Below, in pieces: positions 1 through 9,500 of a stretch of DNA of 64,000 nucleotides (the first letter of the stretch is position 1; each line of letters starts with the position of its first letter). The stretch spans positions 310,001 to 374,000 of the forward strand of contig NZ_CP036262.1 in the NCBI RefSeq assembly GCF_007741495.1. Direction: 5' to 3'. Under the pieces are notes generated by a model. The model searched no databases. It worked only from the letters and a program-made list of their open reading frames with translations, and had not been told where the DNA came from. This DNA is from Roseimaritima multifibrata. Its GTDB lineage: Bacteria > Planctomycetota > Planctomycetia > Pirellulales > Pirellulaceae. The translations under genes and the position numbers were made by a program.

Positions 1-141
1 TACCAATTGGCAAGCGACCAAGCCCGTGACCGCCTGTCGAAACAGGCCAGCGCGCTGATTGGCGATGCGGGAAGGAATCAAGCCCAGGGCAAGTAAAGCG
101 AGTGCGGGAAGTACGATCGGTACGGCAATGAATGCAGGCAT
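1..141 (-). CDS. Membrane protein, N-terminal fragment
   Basis: Reading leftward from an ATG at 141, an open frame of 47 codons runs off the window edge. The N-terminus is strongly hydrophobic (MPAFIAVPIVLPALALLALG, then a basic loop IPSRIANQR), as in the first segment of a polytopic inner-membrane protein. A weak AAGGG lies about 9 bases upstream of the ATG. It is divergent from the winged-helix regulator at 402. A NuoL/DabB-like proton-translocating subunit would fit such a start, but 47 residues cannot establish this, so no function is assigned. Confidence 0.5.
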   Translation of the reverse strand, partial: MPAFIAVPIVLPALALLALGLIPSRIANQRAGLFRQAVTGLVACQLV

Positions 142-290
142 AAGAGCGACCCTTGTTTCGCGATTGGTGACACACGAAATGTAATGCACGACAAATGTGT
201 CGCCAATAGCTTTTCGTGCTTTTGGCCCGGATTCTTGAGCTCCAAAGGGCGAAAGTGTTGAAAAAGCTAGTAAATCGCCTGTTTGAAGCA

Positions 291-304
291 CGAAAATATT
301 TTCG
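291..304. promoter_or_regulatory. 14-bp palindrome between divergent genes
   Basis: CGAAAATATTTTCG is a perfect palindrome in the 260-bp space between the leftward membrane protein (start 141) and the rightward winged-helix regulator (start 402). Its place and symmetry fit an operator, possibly for the adjacent regulator; that link is inferred. Confidence 0.4.
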
Positions 305-401
305 CGAATACTTTCTCGCATCTGCTGTGTTACATTGAGTTATTGGCGAGAGGGCAGGCACGGAGCCTGCGGAATGCACTGTTTAGGCGGACGAGGGCCT
401 T

Positions 402-713
402 ATGAGCGAAACGCGTACTTCCGCTGCTGAGACGGCAACGGCGAATCACTGGACTTTTCTTACCAATCACGCGCACGTGCTGATCGTTTTGCACGCTCAG
501 CCCGATTTAGTGCTGCGTGAAGTTGCCGGTCGCGTGGGGATCACCGAGCGAGCGGTGCAGCGAATCGTGCAAGATTTAGAGAAGGAGGGGTTTCTGCAGC
601 GTGAGAAAGTTGGTCGCAAGAACCATTATGAAGTCCGTACGACCGAATCGCTGCGTCACCCGATAGAGGCTCATCGCACGATCGGCGATTTGTTGAAGCT
701 GATCACCGGTTAA
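402..713 (+). CDS. Winged helix-turn-helix transcriptional regulator
   Basis: A 103-residue protein that is essentially one winged-helix DNA-binding domain. Residues about 36-66 form the helix-turn-helix ([19 protein letters not shown], then DLEKEGFL) and the wing follows with a basic VGRKNHYEV strand. This matches short MarR/ArsR-like single-domain regulators that bind as dimers. GAGGG sits about 6 bases before the ATG. The stop codon overlaps that of the convergent ZIP-family gene in a shared TTAA at 710-713. The likely target is the divergent promoter region with the palindrome at 291-304. No ligand-binding domain is visible. Confidence 0.8.
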   Translation: MSETRTSAAETATANHWTFLTNHAHVLIVLHAQPDLVLREVAGRVGITERAVQRIVQDLEKEGFLQREKVGRKNHYEVRTTESLRHPIEAHRTIGDLLKLITG

Positions 714-1420
714 CCCTCCATCAGTTTTCCGATTAGGCCGAGAAGGAACCCGGCGACGGCACCCAAGGCGGGGAAGCTTTTGCTTTTCAGTTTAGCTTGA
801 GGGGCGACATCTTCAAAAACCAAGTACAGGATTCCTGATGCGGCAAACACTTGCATCCACCCGAGTATTCTTGGTGAATCGAAAAGGAACCAGAATCCGA
901 CCGCCCCAAGAATGGGGCCCATCAGGGCAGCTGCGACGAACCAGGAGAGGATCTTTGCCTTCCCCATGCCTCCCTCGTTCAGTTCGCAAAACGAGTTAAA
1001 TCCTTCGGGCACGTTTTGTAGAGCGATCAATCCTGCCAGCAGCATCACACCTCCTTCGCCAGTGGCGATCGTGGCTCCCAGTGCGATGACTTCAGGGATG
1101 AAATCCGAGAGCATCGCGACCAGCTGCGACATGGAAGACTTGCTTCGATTGAGCAACGTTTGAAGTCCCCAAAACGCTAACCCCCCCGCGGCGAAAGCGG
1201 AGATCGTTTCCCAGGTTGCGATCTTTTTCACGCTTTCAGGAATTAGCACTAGTGCGACCGCCGAGATCAACGCACCCCCACCAAAGGCGATCACGGTGTG
1301 GCGGAATTCGTCCTCCAGCCATCGCGACCCTATGTGTTCGATCGACGCGAGGAATCCACCCAGCGGAATCGCACCGCCTGCGATACAGGTAAAAACAATC
1401 AGTTCGATGATGGGACTCAT
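710..1420 (-). CDS. ZIP-family-like metal transporter
   Basis: A 236-residue integral membrane protein with about seven to eight hydrophobic segments. It carries the ZIP-type signature region around QNVPEGF (usually HNxPEG, so the first His is replaced by Gln) and an acidic SDFIPE segment before it. ZIP proteins move Zn, Fe or related divalent cations into the cytoplasm; the altered metal-site residue makes the substrate uncertain. The start at 1420 is chosen because its ATG overlaps the stop of the upstream ABM-domain gene in an ATGA (1417-1420), implying translational coupling. A longer frame starting at 1465 would run inside that gene and is unlikely. Confidence 0.75.
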   Translation of the reverse strand: MSPIIELIVFTCIAGGAIPLGGFLASIEHIGSRWLEDEFRHTVIAFGGGALISAVALVLIPESVKKIATWETISAFAAGGLAFWGLQTLLNRSKSSMSQLVAMLSDFIPEVIALGATIATGEGGVMLLAGLIALQNVPEGFNSFCELNEGGMGKAKILSWFVAAALMGPILGAVGFWFLFDSPRILGWMQVFAASGILYLVFEDVAPQAKLKSKSFPALGAVAGFLLGLIGKLMEG

Positions 1421-2001
1421 GATGCTACTTTTTTCTTTGGATACAACCAACCGCGAAAACACCAAGTCAACGCCGGCAGCACCACCCAGGTCATCGACCC
1501 CACGCTGATCGCCGCCAAAGTCGCGTTGGCAATCAGCGGCGGCAAGGCGGTCATCATCGGCTTAAGGGTCGCAATTAGTGGCAGGACCGTACAAAAGACT
1601 GCGATCCAGACGACCACGAACATCTTGTACTTGGGGGGAGTTTGTGTGGATGCAAGCGATTCCGGAGCCGTGAACCAAGTTTCAAAGCCGGTCAGATGTT
1701 GGATCTCTGCAGGCTGTTGTTGAAACGGTTCCAGGTGCGAAACTTTTTCGCGTCGCTCCGCCGAATCATACCAATTTCGCATGTTTTCGACGGTATCGAA
1801 TCGGGTAATCACGCGGTAATGCGGTTGATCTTCGGACTCCGGTTTCAAAACGATCGAGCCCTGATGACCAGCAAAGGACATGGATGTCCGAATCAGGTCC
1901 CCAATCGCTTGCTCCCACTGTCGCTCTTTGCCTGCAGCAGGAAACGCTGTCGCAAAAATCGTCGCCCGCAATGCTTGGTCGTTATCGATAGGCGTGTTCA
2001 A
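1417..2001 (-). CDS. ABM-domain protein with C-terminal membrane segments
   Basis: About 194 residues. The first about 110 form an antibiotic-biosynthesis-monooxygenase-like (dimeric alpha/beta barrel) domain, with the typical HYRVITRFDTVENMRNWYDS region. The C-terminal part has two or three membrane helices and ends in a basic tail ([10 protein letters not shown]). The start is taken as TTG at 2001 because AAGGAGAA lies just upstream and because further upstream the frame runs through a dispersed repeat (2030-2108) and reads as non-protein. A longer frame from 2190 is possible but unlikely. The gene is coupled by a 4-base overlap to the ZIP-like transporter. Its substrate is unknown. Confidence 0.7.
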   Translation of the reverse strand: MNTPIDNDQALRATIFATAFPAAGKERQWEQAIGDLIRTSMSFAGHQGSIVLKPESEDQPHYRVITRFDTVENMRNWYDSAERREKVSHLEPFQQQPAEIQHLTGFETWFTAPESLASTQTPPKYKMFVVVWIAVFCTVLPLIATLKPMMTALPPLIANATLAAISVGSMTWVVLPALTWCFRGWLYPKKKVAS

Positions 2002-2029
2002 ACGAAGGTTCTCCTTTCTCGTATTCAAT

Positions 2030-2108
2030 GTCGCCTTTCGCTCGGCGAAAGAACGCCCTCTTATAGCTACGTTCGCATAGCGAAAGGCTACAGTCTTACC
2101 CCGCTTTC
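2030..2108. repeat. Dispersed palindromic repeat, family V, copy 1
   Basis: About 79 bp beginning GTCGCCTTTCGCTC and ending CCGCTTTC, with internal self-complementary parts (GCCTTTCGCT near the start, AGCGAAAGGC towards the end). A clearly related copy in the same orientation is at 36382-36460. It lies directly upstream of the ABM-domain gene. The opening module GTCGCCTTTCG also occurs at 14869 and, slightly changed, at 57283, there followed by the ends of other repeat elements. Confidence 0.7.
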
Positions 2109-2392
2109 GATTAAATCGACAGCCCATCACGCCGCCGGCAAGGATCTGCCGCCCGCTGGGTTTGAAAATATTCCCGCGCCGAGTGTCCAATGATTTGGTC
2201 GTATGCGTTTAGGACAATGAAAGGAGAGCGTTGAACCGTCGCCTACAAAATGGAGACAAAAAGCAGGGTGAACGGAGCGGAGTGCTTGCCCACGGAGATT
2301 CATCGTCCATCGACCAGATGGTACCATTAAAATTCGCCTCGCCAGTTCCCTTTCCTGGCAATCAAAATAGCACGAACCCTACGGGGGCTACA

Positions 2393-3121
2393 TTGACCGT
2401 CAAGAATCCGATCACGCTGGAAGTTTGTATTTCGTCGGTAGAAGACGCCGTTGCCGCCTGCGCAGGGGGAGCGGATCGTCTGGAACTGTGCGTCGCAATG
2501 GAATTGGGCGGGCTGACCCCCAGCGTTGCGCTGCTGGAGGAAGTTCTGTACACGGTGTCCGTGCCTGTTGTCGTTATGGTCCGGCCTCGTGCTGCGGGGT
2601 TCCGCTACACCCAGGTTGAGCGAAGTTTGATACTGCGAGATTCGCAGTTGCTCTTAGCGGCGGGTGCTGACGGGATTGTGTCGGGCGCTCTGCGCGAGGA
2701 TGGAAAATTCGATTTGGAATTTTGGCAGGAGCTCCGGCGAAAAACCGGCGAGTGTCCCCTTATCTTTCATCGAGCGTTGGACGTGGTGTCCGATCCATCG
2801 GAAACCCTTCGGCAATTGATCGATTCTGGGACGATTCGAGTGTTGACGTCCGGCGGATGCAAAACCGCATGGGAGGGGCGTCAGCAAATCGCTCGCCTGC
2901 AAAGTCTTGCGGATGGCCGGATCGAGATACTTGCCGGGGCGGGAATCACCCCAAGTAATGCCGTTCCGTTGATAGAGGCAACCGGATGCCGCCAGTTGCA
3001 TGGCTCCTTCAGCGACGTTCGGGACGACCCTGCCAGCTGCGTTGCGGCCAGTACCTATCCCGTTACCAGTGAACCTTTGGTAGCCGCAACACGGGCGGCA
3101 CTTGATGAGTACCAGTTGTAG
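2393..3121 (+). CDS. cutC: CutC family protein
   Basis: A TIM-barrel protein of the CutC family, historically linked to copper homeostasis; its biochemical role is not firmly established. Diagnostic segments are LEVCISSVEDAVAACAGGAD, DRLELC, a glycine-rich LGGLTPS, VVVMVRPRAAGF, FHRALDVV, VLTSGGCKTA and ILAGAGI. The family is about 240-250 residues, which fits a start at TTG 2393 (after a GGGGG stretch), giving 242 residues beginning just before NPITLEVC. The frame is open back to 2231, and an ATG at 2318 is an alternative, but those extra residues are low complexity and unlike the family. It is a cytoplasmic stand-alone gene with no evident operon. Confidence 0.85.
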   Translation: MTVKNPITLEVCISSVEDAVAACAGGADRLELCVAMELGGLTPSVALLEEVLYTVSVPVVVMVRPRAAGFRYTQVERSLILRDSQLLLAAGADGIVSGALREDGKFDLEFWQELRRKTGECPLIFHRALDVVSDPSETLRQLIDSGTIRVLTSGGCKTAWEGRQQIARLQSLADGRIEILAGAGITPSNAVPLIEATGCRQLHGSFSDVRDDPASCVAASTYPVTSEPLVAATRAALDEYQL

Positions 3122-3293
3122 TCAGGATCGGTTTGGCGTTGGGCGTTGAATGCTGGATTACCCGTTCCCTTGTTTCAAGAGTGAGGGTGAAGGATAATTG
3201 GAGAAGTCCGCAACGTCACTCGATTCATCGTTACGCCGCCGGCCTACATTTTTACAAATATTTACTAAGTTCTCGCTGTTGGAGGTTGTTGCT

Positions 3294-3560
3294 TTGGGTG
3301 CACCCGGGGTTGTGGAGATGGTGTTCATTGGACTGTTGGCGGTGATGGTATTGGGGGTCCCAACGGTCGCGGTCATCGTCGCAGTGATCTTTATGAATCG
3401 CCATGGTGACGAAACGCAGGCTTTGCCTCCTCCGCCAGCATCCAGCACCTGCCCGAAATGCTTGGAACCCATTCAGCCCACCGATCAATTCTGTGCTAAC
3501 TGCGGAGCTAGCTTGCAAGACGCGGGCAGCCACCCTGGCTCGAACGGCAAAGACGCTTAG
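3294..3560 (+). CDS. Small membrane protein with C-terminal zinc ribbon
   Basis: About 88 residues: one long hydrophobic segment (MVFIGLLAVMVLGV, continuing VAVIVAVIF), a polar linker with a proline run, and a CPKC-x12-CANC zinc ribbon. GGAGG at 3281-3285 lies 8 bases before a TTG at 3294, chosen as the start. An ATG at 3318 is the alternative. The layout resembles the zinc-ribbon membrane proteins common in planctomycetes, whose role is unknown. Confidence 0.6.
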   Translation: MGAPGVVEMVFIGLLAVMVLGVPTVAVIVAVIFMNRHGDETQALPPPPASSTCPKCLEPIQPTDQFCANCGASLQDAGSHPGSNGKDA

Positions 3561-3709
3561 TCGCTCTGGACGAATCGGTGCTGGTGGCAAAGTGACGCAC
3601 ACCTGCCTCGGACGACAACGCTTCCCTTTCAAACCCTGCCCCCCAGCGAACGGCGACGCGATTGCGGAGAACCGCTGAATGATCGTGTCGCAAGCAATGG
3701 GTCGCTGCG

Positions 3710-3967
3710 CTATTTCTTCTGTTTTGCTTTTTCGATCAGGGTTTCGATTTCCAAAACGTGCTCGTAAGGCACTCGATGGCGTCGGTACTTATTCGAGATA
3801 AGTTCATGCAGTGATTCCAGATCTTCCAACGGGATGACTGGCAATTGAGTCCACTCGACGTCAGATTTCAGGCGGTACCGAAGTTGCCACTTGCCCGCAT
3901 GCCGCGTGGCGGTGACCAAGCGAGTCTCTCCCGCTTCGGTGTTCTCACGCCATTCGTGTTTCTTCAT
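3710..3967 (-). CDS. Conserved hypothetical small protein
   Basis: 85 residues, charged and soluble, with a predicted beta-rich N-terminal half (the strands TRLVTATRHAG and WQLRYRL) and a helical, Lys-rich C-terminus (LEIETLIEKAKQKK). No known motif is recognised. Base composition and codon use match the neighbours. It stands alone between two short gaps, and its convergent neighbour is the zinc-ribbon protein. It is probably a real gene because of its well-behaved amino acid composition and clean ATG start. Confidence 0.55.
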   Translation of the reverse strand: MKKHEWRENTEAGETRLVTATRHAGKWQLRYRLKSDVEWTQLPVIPLEDLESLHELISNKYRRHRVPYEHVLEIETLIEKAKQKK

Positions 3968-4279
3968 GATTCGTGTAGCCAGCAGGTCTGCGACTCAGGT
4001 GCGTCGGCGCAGTATTGGGATAATTTTTGAAGCGGATAGGATCAACGTGTCGCCAGAAATCGTATCAATCAGAGGCTTCAAAAGCTAGGCTCTTGCCTAT
4101 TGGCTTGTGGCAAGCAAGGGATCGCGATAAGGAACAAACGAGCGACGGGCCCATCGCCACACGTTCCTTTTACGCTGCCGAGTCCCAGAGAAACGCTCTG
4201 CGATGGCCGGTGGAGCCGCGTACGTTGCCGCTCCATCCGGCCCTCTCTGTTTGCACCGCTCGCCTGGGCGGGCAAGAGG
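3968..4279. other. Intergenic region without recognised features
   Basis: About 310 bases between the start of the 85-residue protein and the end of the alpha/beta hydrolase. Several overlapping open frames exist on both strands, but none has protein-like composition or a credible ribosome binding site. Confidence 0.4.
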
Positions 4280-5140
4280 TCACACTGCGACCGTTGCCGA
4301 TTGTAAAAATTGAAGAGTCGCTTCCGCGAACTCTTCCGGATTGTCTTGCGGTACCCAGTGAGAGCAATTCTTCATCGGATGCAGTTGCGCGTTAGGCAGG
4401 TCCTGCACCAGTCGTTCGGCCGTCGAAATCGGTTGCCAGCGGTCGTCCTCACCCCACAGTAGCAATGTTGGTTGCTGCATTTTTTCCAGTCGGCCGGTCA
4501 ATGGCGTCGTGTGGTTCGTGTTCAAACTGGCCGCATTGCGCACCAAGCTGACGATCCCCTCGCGGTCCTGATAGGGCGCTATAATGCCTTCCTGGAATTC
4601 CTCCGTTAGGCGTTCTGGACGCGACAGACCAAATTGAAAACTCTCGACCAGCTTTTCGGTCATCTCTTCCGGTTGCAATTTTGCGTTGCGTGGGTGTCCC
4701 AACGCAAGCATCTCATCCACCGGCCAACTGTCGTACGCCACACTGTTCGACAGGACCATCGTTCGAACCAGATCGGGGTTGCGGTCCGCCAAAATCATGG
4801 CCACGCCGCCGCCAATGTCATGAGCCACAAAATGAGCGCTCGGGACGTTCATATGCTCGAGGAATCGTTCGACAAAGTCGGCTTGGAATTCAATCGACCG
4901 GTCAAACTGGTCACGCCGATCGGAAAACCCATAACCAATCATGTCGGGGGCAATGACTCGGTAGTTTTCTGCCAGCTTGTCAATCACGTCGTGAAAGAGA
5001 AACGACCAGGTGGGGATGCCGTGCAGCAGTAAAAGCGGTTCGCCTTCGCCGACGTCGGTGTAAGCAACGGTCAAAGGTTCGTCGACGATACCGTCAAGCG
5101 AGGTCGTTTGTTGGCGTTTTCGAAAGTCTTGAAAATTCAT
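4280..5140 (-). CDS. Alpha/beta hydrolase, haloalkane dehalogenase-like
   Basis: A 286-residue single-domain alpha/beta hydrolase. The oxyanion segment is LLLHGIPTWSFLF. The nucleophile elbow reads AHDIGGG, so the nucleophile is Asp (about residue 108), as in haloalkane and fluoroacetate dehalogenases and epoxide hydrolases rather than Ser esterases. The acid is expected in LLLWGEDDRW and the catalytic His in CSHWVPQDNPEEF. GGAGAG lies 6 bases before the ATG at 5140, so the longer frame to 5212 is rejected. A palindromic operator (5267-5282) lies upstream, next to a TetR gene, so expression is probably substrate-induced. The substrate is unknown. Confidence 0.85.
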   Translation of the reverse strand: MNFQDFRKRQQTTSLDGIVDEPLTVAYTDVGEGEPLLLLHGIPTWSFLFHDVIDKLAENYRVIAPDMIGYGFSDRRDQFDRSIEFQADFVERFLEHMNVPSAHFVAHDIGGGVAMILADRNPDLVRTMVLSNSVAYDSWPVDEMLALGHPRNAKLQPEEMTEKLVESFQFGLSRPERLTEEFQEGIIAPYQDREGIVSLVRNAASLNTNHTTPLTGRLEKMQQPTLLLWGEDDRWQPISTAERLVQDLPNAQLHPMKNCSHWVPQDNPEEFAEATLQFLQSATVAV

Positions 5141-5266
5141 GAGTCTCTCCGTGAAAAGGATTTTCGGCACAATCGGAATTGGCGAAGATCGCTGCGCGAC
5201 CGACATGGTCACGAATCGATCAGTGGCACTCTGCCGTTCGGTCCCTACTGCGTTTCGGGTGACTTG

Positions 5267-5282
5267 TTGAACGGTTGTTCAA
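5267..5282. promoter_or_regulatory. TetR-type operator palindrome
   Basis: TTGAACGGTTGTTCAA is a perfect inverted repeat (6-bp arms, 4-bp spacer), and two further positions pair on each side after one mismatch. It lies between the TetR gene (ends 5381) and the hydrolase start (5140), as expected for a TetR-family operator controlling the hydrolase. Confidence 0.65.
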
Positions 5283-5380
5283 TAACAGGATGAGGAACGA
5301 CCGGTGTCGTCCGCCGGAATTATTCGGGGTTGGCCCCGTCGCTCATCCACACGATTCAGACAGCCCTTCGAACTCTCTTG

Positions 5381-5995
5381 TCATTGTCCGAAGATAAGTT
5401 CGGAAAGTGCAGCCTGCGACTGCCGGACAGCGGTCGCGTTGCCACTGACCCGAGCATGCAAGATCGCACCATCGCCAGCAGCGACGGTAAGCCGAGCTAG
5501 CGTCAAGGCGCAAGGACTGGTTGCTATCCGTCCCGCGTCCATCGCCTGTTGGTACGCCTTGGCAAATTCGTTCACCACTCGCTGGGTCGACTTCGCCATG
5601 ATGTTTGCGATAGTCGCATTTTTCGGGCCAATTTCACCACCCGTGTTGATTAGTAGACAACCGCGATGATCGTCCGCTTTCGCGTCGGCTTCCCATCGTT
5701 TCCAAACGCGAGCGATGCGTCGCTGCGGTTCGCCGTCGTCTCGAAGAATTTGAATCACTTCGCCAACACGCTGGTCGATGTAGCACTGGAGAGCCTTTTC
5801 AAAGATCGCCGCTTTGTCGCCAAATGCATTCACCAAGCTTTGGCGACCCTCTCCCGTGGCCTCTTCCAATTCCCGAAAGCTGGTTTGGTGGTAACCCAAT
5901 CGCCAGAACACCTCGACGATCGCAAGCAACGTTTGATCGCGATCAAATTCACGAGGTCGTCCGATCGGACGCGACTTTTTGTTTTCAGCAGACAT
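5381..5995 (-). CDS. TetR family transcriptional regulator
   Basis: About 204 residues. The N-terminal TetR helix-turn-helix covers residues about 20-65 (GRPREFDRDQTLLAIVEVFW, then GYHQTSFRELEEATG and SLVNAFGDKAAIFEKAL). The remainder is a helical ligand-binding and dimerisation domain with a CLLINTGGEIG segment typical of the subgroup that controls small-molecule detoxification genes. ATG at 5995 is taken as the start; a TTG at 6007 is an alternative. It is encoded directly upstream of the Asp-type hydrolase on the same strand with the operator between them, so it probably represses that gene. The inducer is unknown. Confidence 0.85.
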   Translation of the reverse strand: MSAENKKSRPIGRPREFDRDQTLLAIVEVFWRLGYHQTSFRELEEATGEGRQSLVNAFGDKAAIFEKALQCYIDQRVGEVIQILRDDGEPQRRIARVWKRWEADAKADDHRGCLLINTGGEIGPKNATIANIMAKSTQRVVNEFAKAYQQAMDAGRIATSPCALTLARLTVAAGDGAILHARVSGNATAVRQSQAALSELIFGQ

Positions 5996-6007
5996 GGAAT
6001 CCGGCAA

Positions 6008-6507
6008 TCAAGAAATTCAGCAACCACAGTCGCGAGCGACTGGCACGAACCCAATCTTAGCGAAACAGAGCAAGCTATTTGGTAACTTTGGCATCTCAAG
6101 CACGTCACCACCGAAGTTGCCAACGCCTGCCCCCGTCCGCTGTGGATGATTGTAGCCGATCGCTAGCTTTCCCCTTTTTCGGGTGGTGACGGTCGAGTGC
6201 CGTGCGGCTGAAGCGGAGCGATTGCCTACCGGTCATCCGTCTGCCGATTTTAACGGCGTGATCCAGCACTGATTCACGGTCTATTTCCTGGAAATTTGAA
6301 GAAGGTTGCTGTTTCCCGAAATATTCATTGATTCCTAATGCGTGCTTATAAAGGGGGCCTAGGTTTCGAAAGGCAATGACCGCTGGGGTAAATATTTGGC
6401 CGGTTATACCGATTGATTGCACTGGATCATCGCAACAAATCACCTGAATTGTCTAACGACGAGTCTGCTGACTTGATAGACCCTTTGAATTATGGATGTG
6501 GCAATAA
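6008..6507. other. Intergenic region upstream of the hybrid kinase
   Basis: About 500 bases between the divergent TetR gene and the hybrid sensor kinase. It must contain both promoters. No convincing small gene, hairpin or repeat was identified. Confidence 0.4.
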
Positions 6508-9500
6508 ATGACCTTTTCGCAAGCTATCCGTAGCCCATTTTTGCGAACTCGAATATGGAACTGGCGAGCCTGGTCGTTGGCTGGGTTGGTGCTTGCTTTG
6601 ACCATGTTCGCTGCCCACCGCATTCGCGTTGGCGAGCAGAATAGGGCAAGAGCTGGCTTTGAGAGGTTGTGCCTTGATACCCGCGAACAGATTCACGAAC
6701 ACTTGGAAGACCATGCTGAGTTCTTGTACAGCGGGGCGGCCCTCTTTGGGGCTTCTCAGCATGTGACGCGAACCGAATGGCGTTCGTTTATCGGCAGCCA
6801 TCGTTTGCGAGGAAATCACAGTGATGTTACCGGAGTCGGTTATTCCACTTTGGTGTCGCATGAGAAACTGGACCAATACATTGACGAAATCAGGAAAGCG
6901 GGTTTTAAGGATGTCGCTATTTGGCCCGCAGGCGAAAGAAGTGACTATTCGCCTGTCGTTTACCTTGAACCAGCATCACCGCGTGCCGAATCCCAAATCG
7001 GATTTGATCTATTTTCTGAACCGATGCTGCGCCAGTCGATGGCTGAAGCACGAGACCTCAATGCAGTGACCTTGTCCGGCAGGGTGCCGTTGGATCAGAA
7101 CGACAGCAAAGTAAACGATGGTGTCGTGATGTTTGTGCCTGTCTATCGTGCGGGTATGCCCCTGTCCAACCTCGCCGAGCGGCGGGAAGCCATTCAGGGT
7201 TGGGTTCACAGTCAGTATCAGGTGGAAGATCTGTTAAGAGATATCGGGTGCGCCAAGCGAGCCGACTGCAATATTGCGAAATTTGAAATATTGGATCGCC
7301 GGTCGTCTTCTGTCGAACCTGTGAGCTACACGCCTCGAGAGTTTTCCGAAGCAGAGCCTGGTGGCGTCTTTCAACTGCCGCTGGAATTTGGAGGCCAGCA
7401 TTTGGCCGTTCGGTTTGCGACAGCCGATGACAACGCCCTGAAACCGGAGTTTAGTCGGGTCCCTTTGGTAATACTCAGCGGAGGAGCTATTGGCGTTTTA
7501 CTGTTTTGCATCGTGCTGTTGTGGCAGGAAGCGGCTTTGCGTTGGGGAGAGCTTAACCGTACGAAGTTGGCCTTGCACCGGGTTCGCGAGCGTTTTGAAC
7601 TCGCAATGAAGGGAAGCCAGGACGGCCTGTGGGATTGGAATCTGATCACGGGAGAGACCTATTTCTCCATGCGATGGATGAGCATGCTGGGGTATGAGAA
7701 GACGGAAATGGAGCCTCATATCCGAGCGGCGTTTGATCTTATTCACCCTGACGATTTAGAGCGTGTTCGTCTGGAAGTCGCAAAGATTATTAACGGAGAA
7801 GATAAGAAACTGGATTTCGAACTCCGCATGCGGCACAAGAACGGAAGCTATGTCGATGTGTTGACACGTGGGTTTGTTGTTCGTCACAAGGAAACTGGCG
7901 AACCGGTTCGAATGGTCGGCACCCACGTTGATATAACGGCACACAAGCATCAGCAGCGTGAACTGTCGCAGTTTAAGACCACTCTAGATGTGACTGCGGA
8001 TTGCATCTTCATGTACCATCCCGACACGCTTCGTGTTTTCTACGTCAATCGTGCAGCGATCATGCAAATTGGTTGCCCCGCGAATGAATTGTATGAAAAG
8101 CGAGTGTTCGATTTTGAAGGAAAGCATGACGAGCAAGAGTTTCGGGATTTTGTCAAACCTCTTGTGGATGGAGATTTTTCTTCATTGCGGTATGAGAGTG
8201 TTCATCGCGACGATGAGGATAGGGAAATACCGGTAGAAGTTTTCCTCCAATACGTTGATCCCGATGATGAACCTGCCAGGTTCGTGGCGGTTGTGCGTGA
8301 CATTTCAGATTACAAAGAGCATGCGATAGCACTGCGAATGGCAAAGGAGCATGCTGAACGTGCCAGTCAGGCTAAAACCGATTTTCTGGCGACGATGAGT
8401 CACGAACTCCGTACGCCGCTCAACGGTGTGGCGGGGATGACGGAACTGCTGCGAAATACGAAACTGGACCAGCGACAACGACGATTTGTGGATGCTTGTC
8501 AAAATAGCGGGCGTCTGCTGTTAAGCCTGATCAATGACATCCTTGATTTCTCGAAAATCGAAGCTGGCAAGCTTGAACTCGTCGAAGAAGAGTTTGAAAG
8601 TTTGCAGCTGATCGGAGACACCGTTGATGCAATGGCGTTTCTGGCCGAGGAAAAAGGGCTAGGCTTATTCAGCCACGTCTCGCCTGAGGTCCCTGCGCGA
8701 CTTACCGGTGACTTCACAAGATTGCGTCAAATTCTTGTGAATCTGATTGGAAATGCGATCAAATTTACTGAGTCGGGCGAGGTGAATGTCCGAGTCGCGA
8801 TCGTTGGTAGTAAAGAGAATCCCTTTGTTCGCTTTACGGTTTCGGATACTGGCGTCGGCATCCGTGAAGACCAGATCGACAAGGTTTACGATTCATTCAC
8901 ACAGGCAGATAGTTCGACGACGAGAAAAACAGGGGGAACCGGGCTTGGCCTTTCTATCAGTAAATATCTGGTGGAAAGGATGGGCGGTCACCTGGTGGCA
9001 AAAAGCGAACTGGGGGTCGGATCCGTGTTTGCGTTCGAGCTTCCTTGTCAAAGCGATTCTCTAAGCGAAGTGAAGTCTTGGCCGAAGTTATGCAATCGTC
9101 GCGCGTTGCTGCTGTTTGACGCACAAGCTGCTGCAGGAAATTTGACCGAACTGCTGCACGATTGGTCGATGTCCGTATACGTCGCACCTTCGCCTGAAGA
9201 GGCGGACAAGCTGCTTCAATTGGCGATCGATCGCGGGCAGCCCTTTGACTTTTTTGTCGCGGACGAACGTTCGTTAGGGGAAGCGAAGGCGATGAAGTCA
9301 CTGCGGAAAAAGGTTTCCGATTGTCAGCCGACCAAGACGCTTCTGATCAGAGATCACGGGAAAGTTTCCTCCGGAGAAGAAGGGGAGCAGTTTGATGCGA
9401 TCCTTTATACCCCGCTCAGTCAGTCGACTCTGTTAGATACGTTGAGTGAATGTCTCACGGGGCGAACGGATACCAGTCAGACGGCAAGCCAGGGTTCCGA

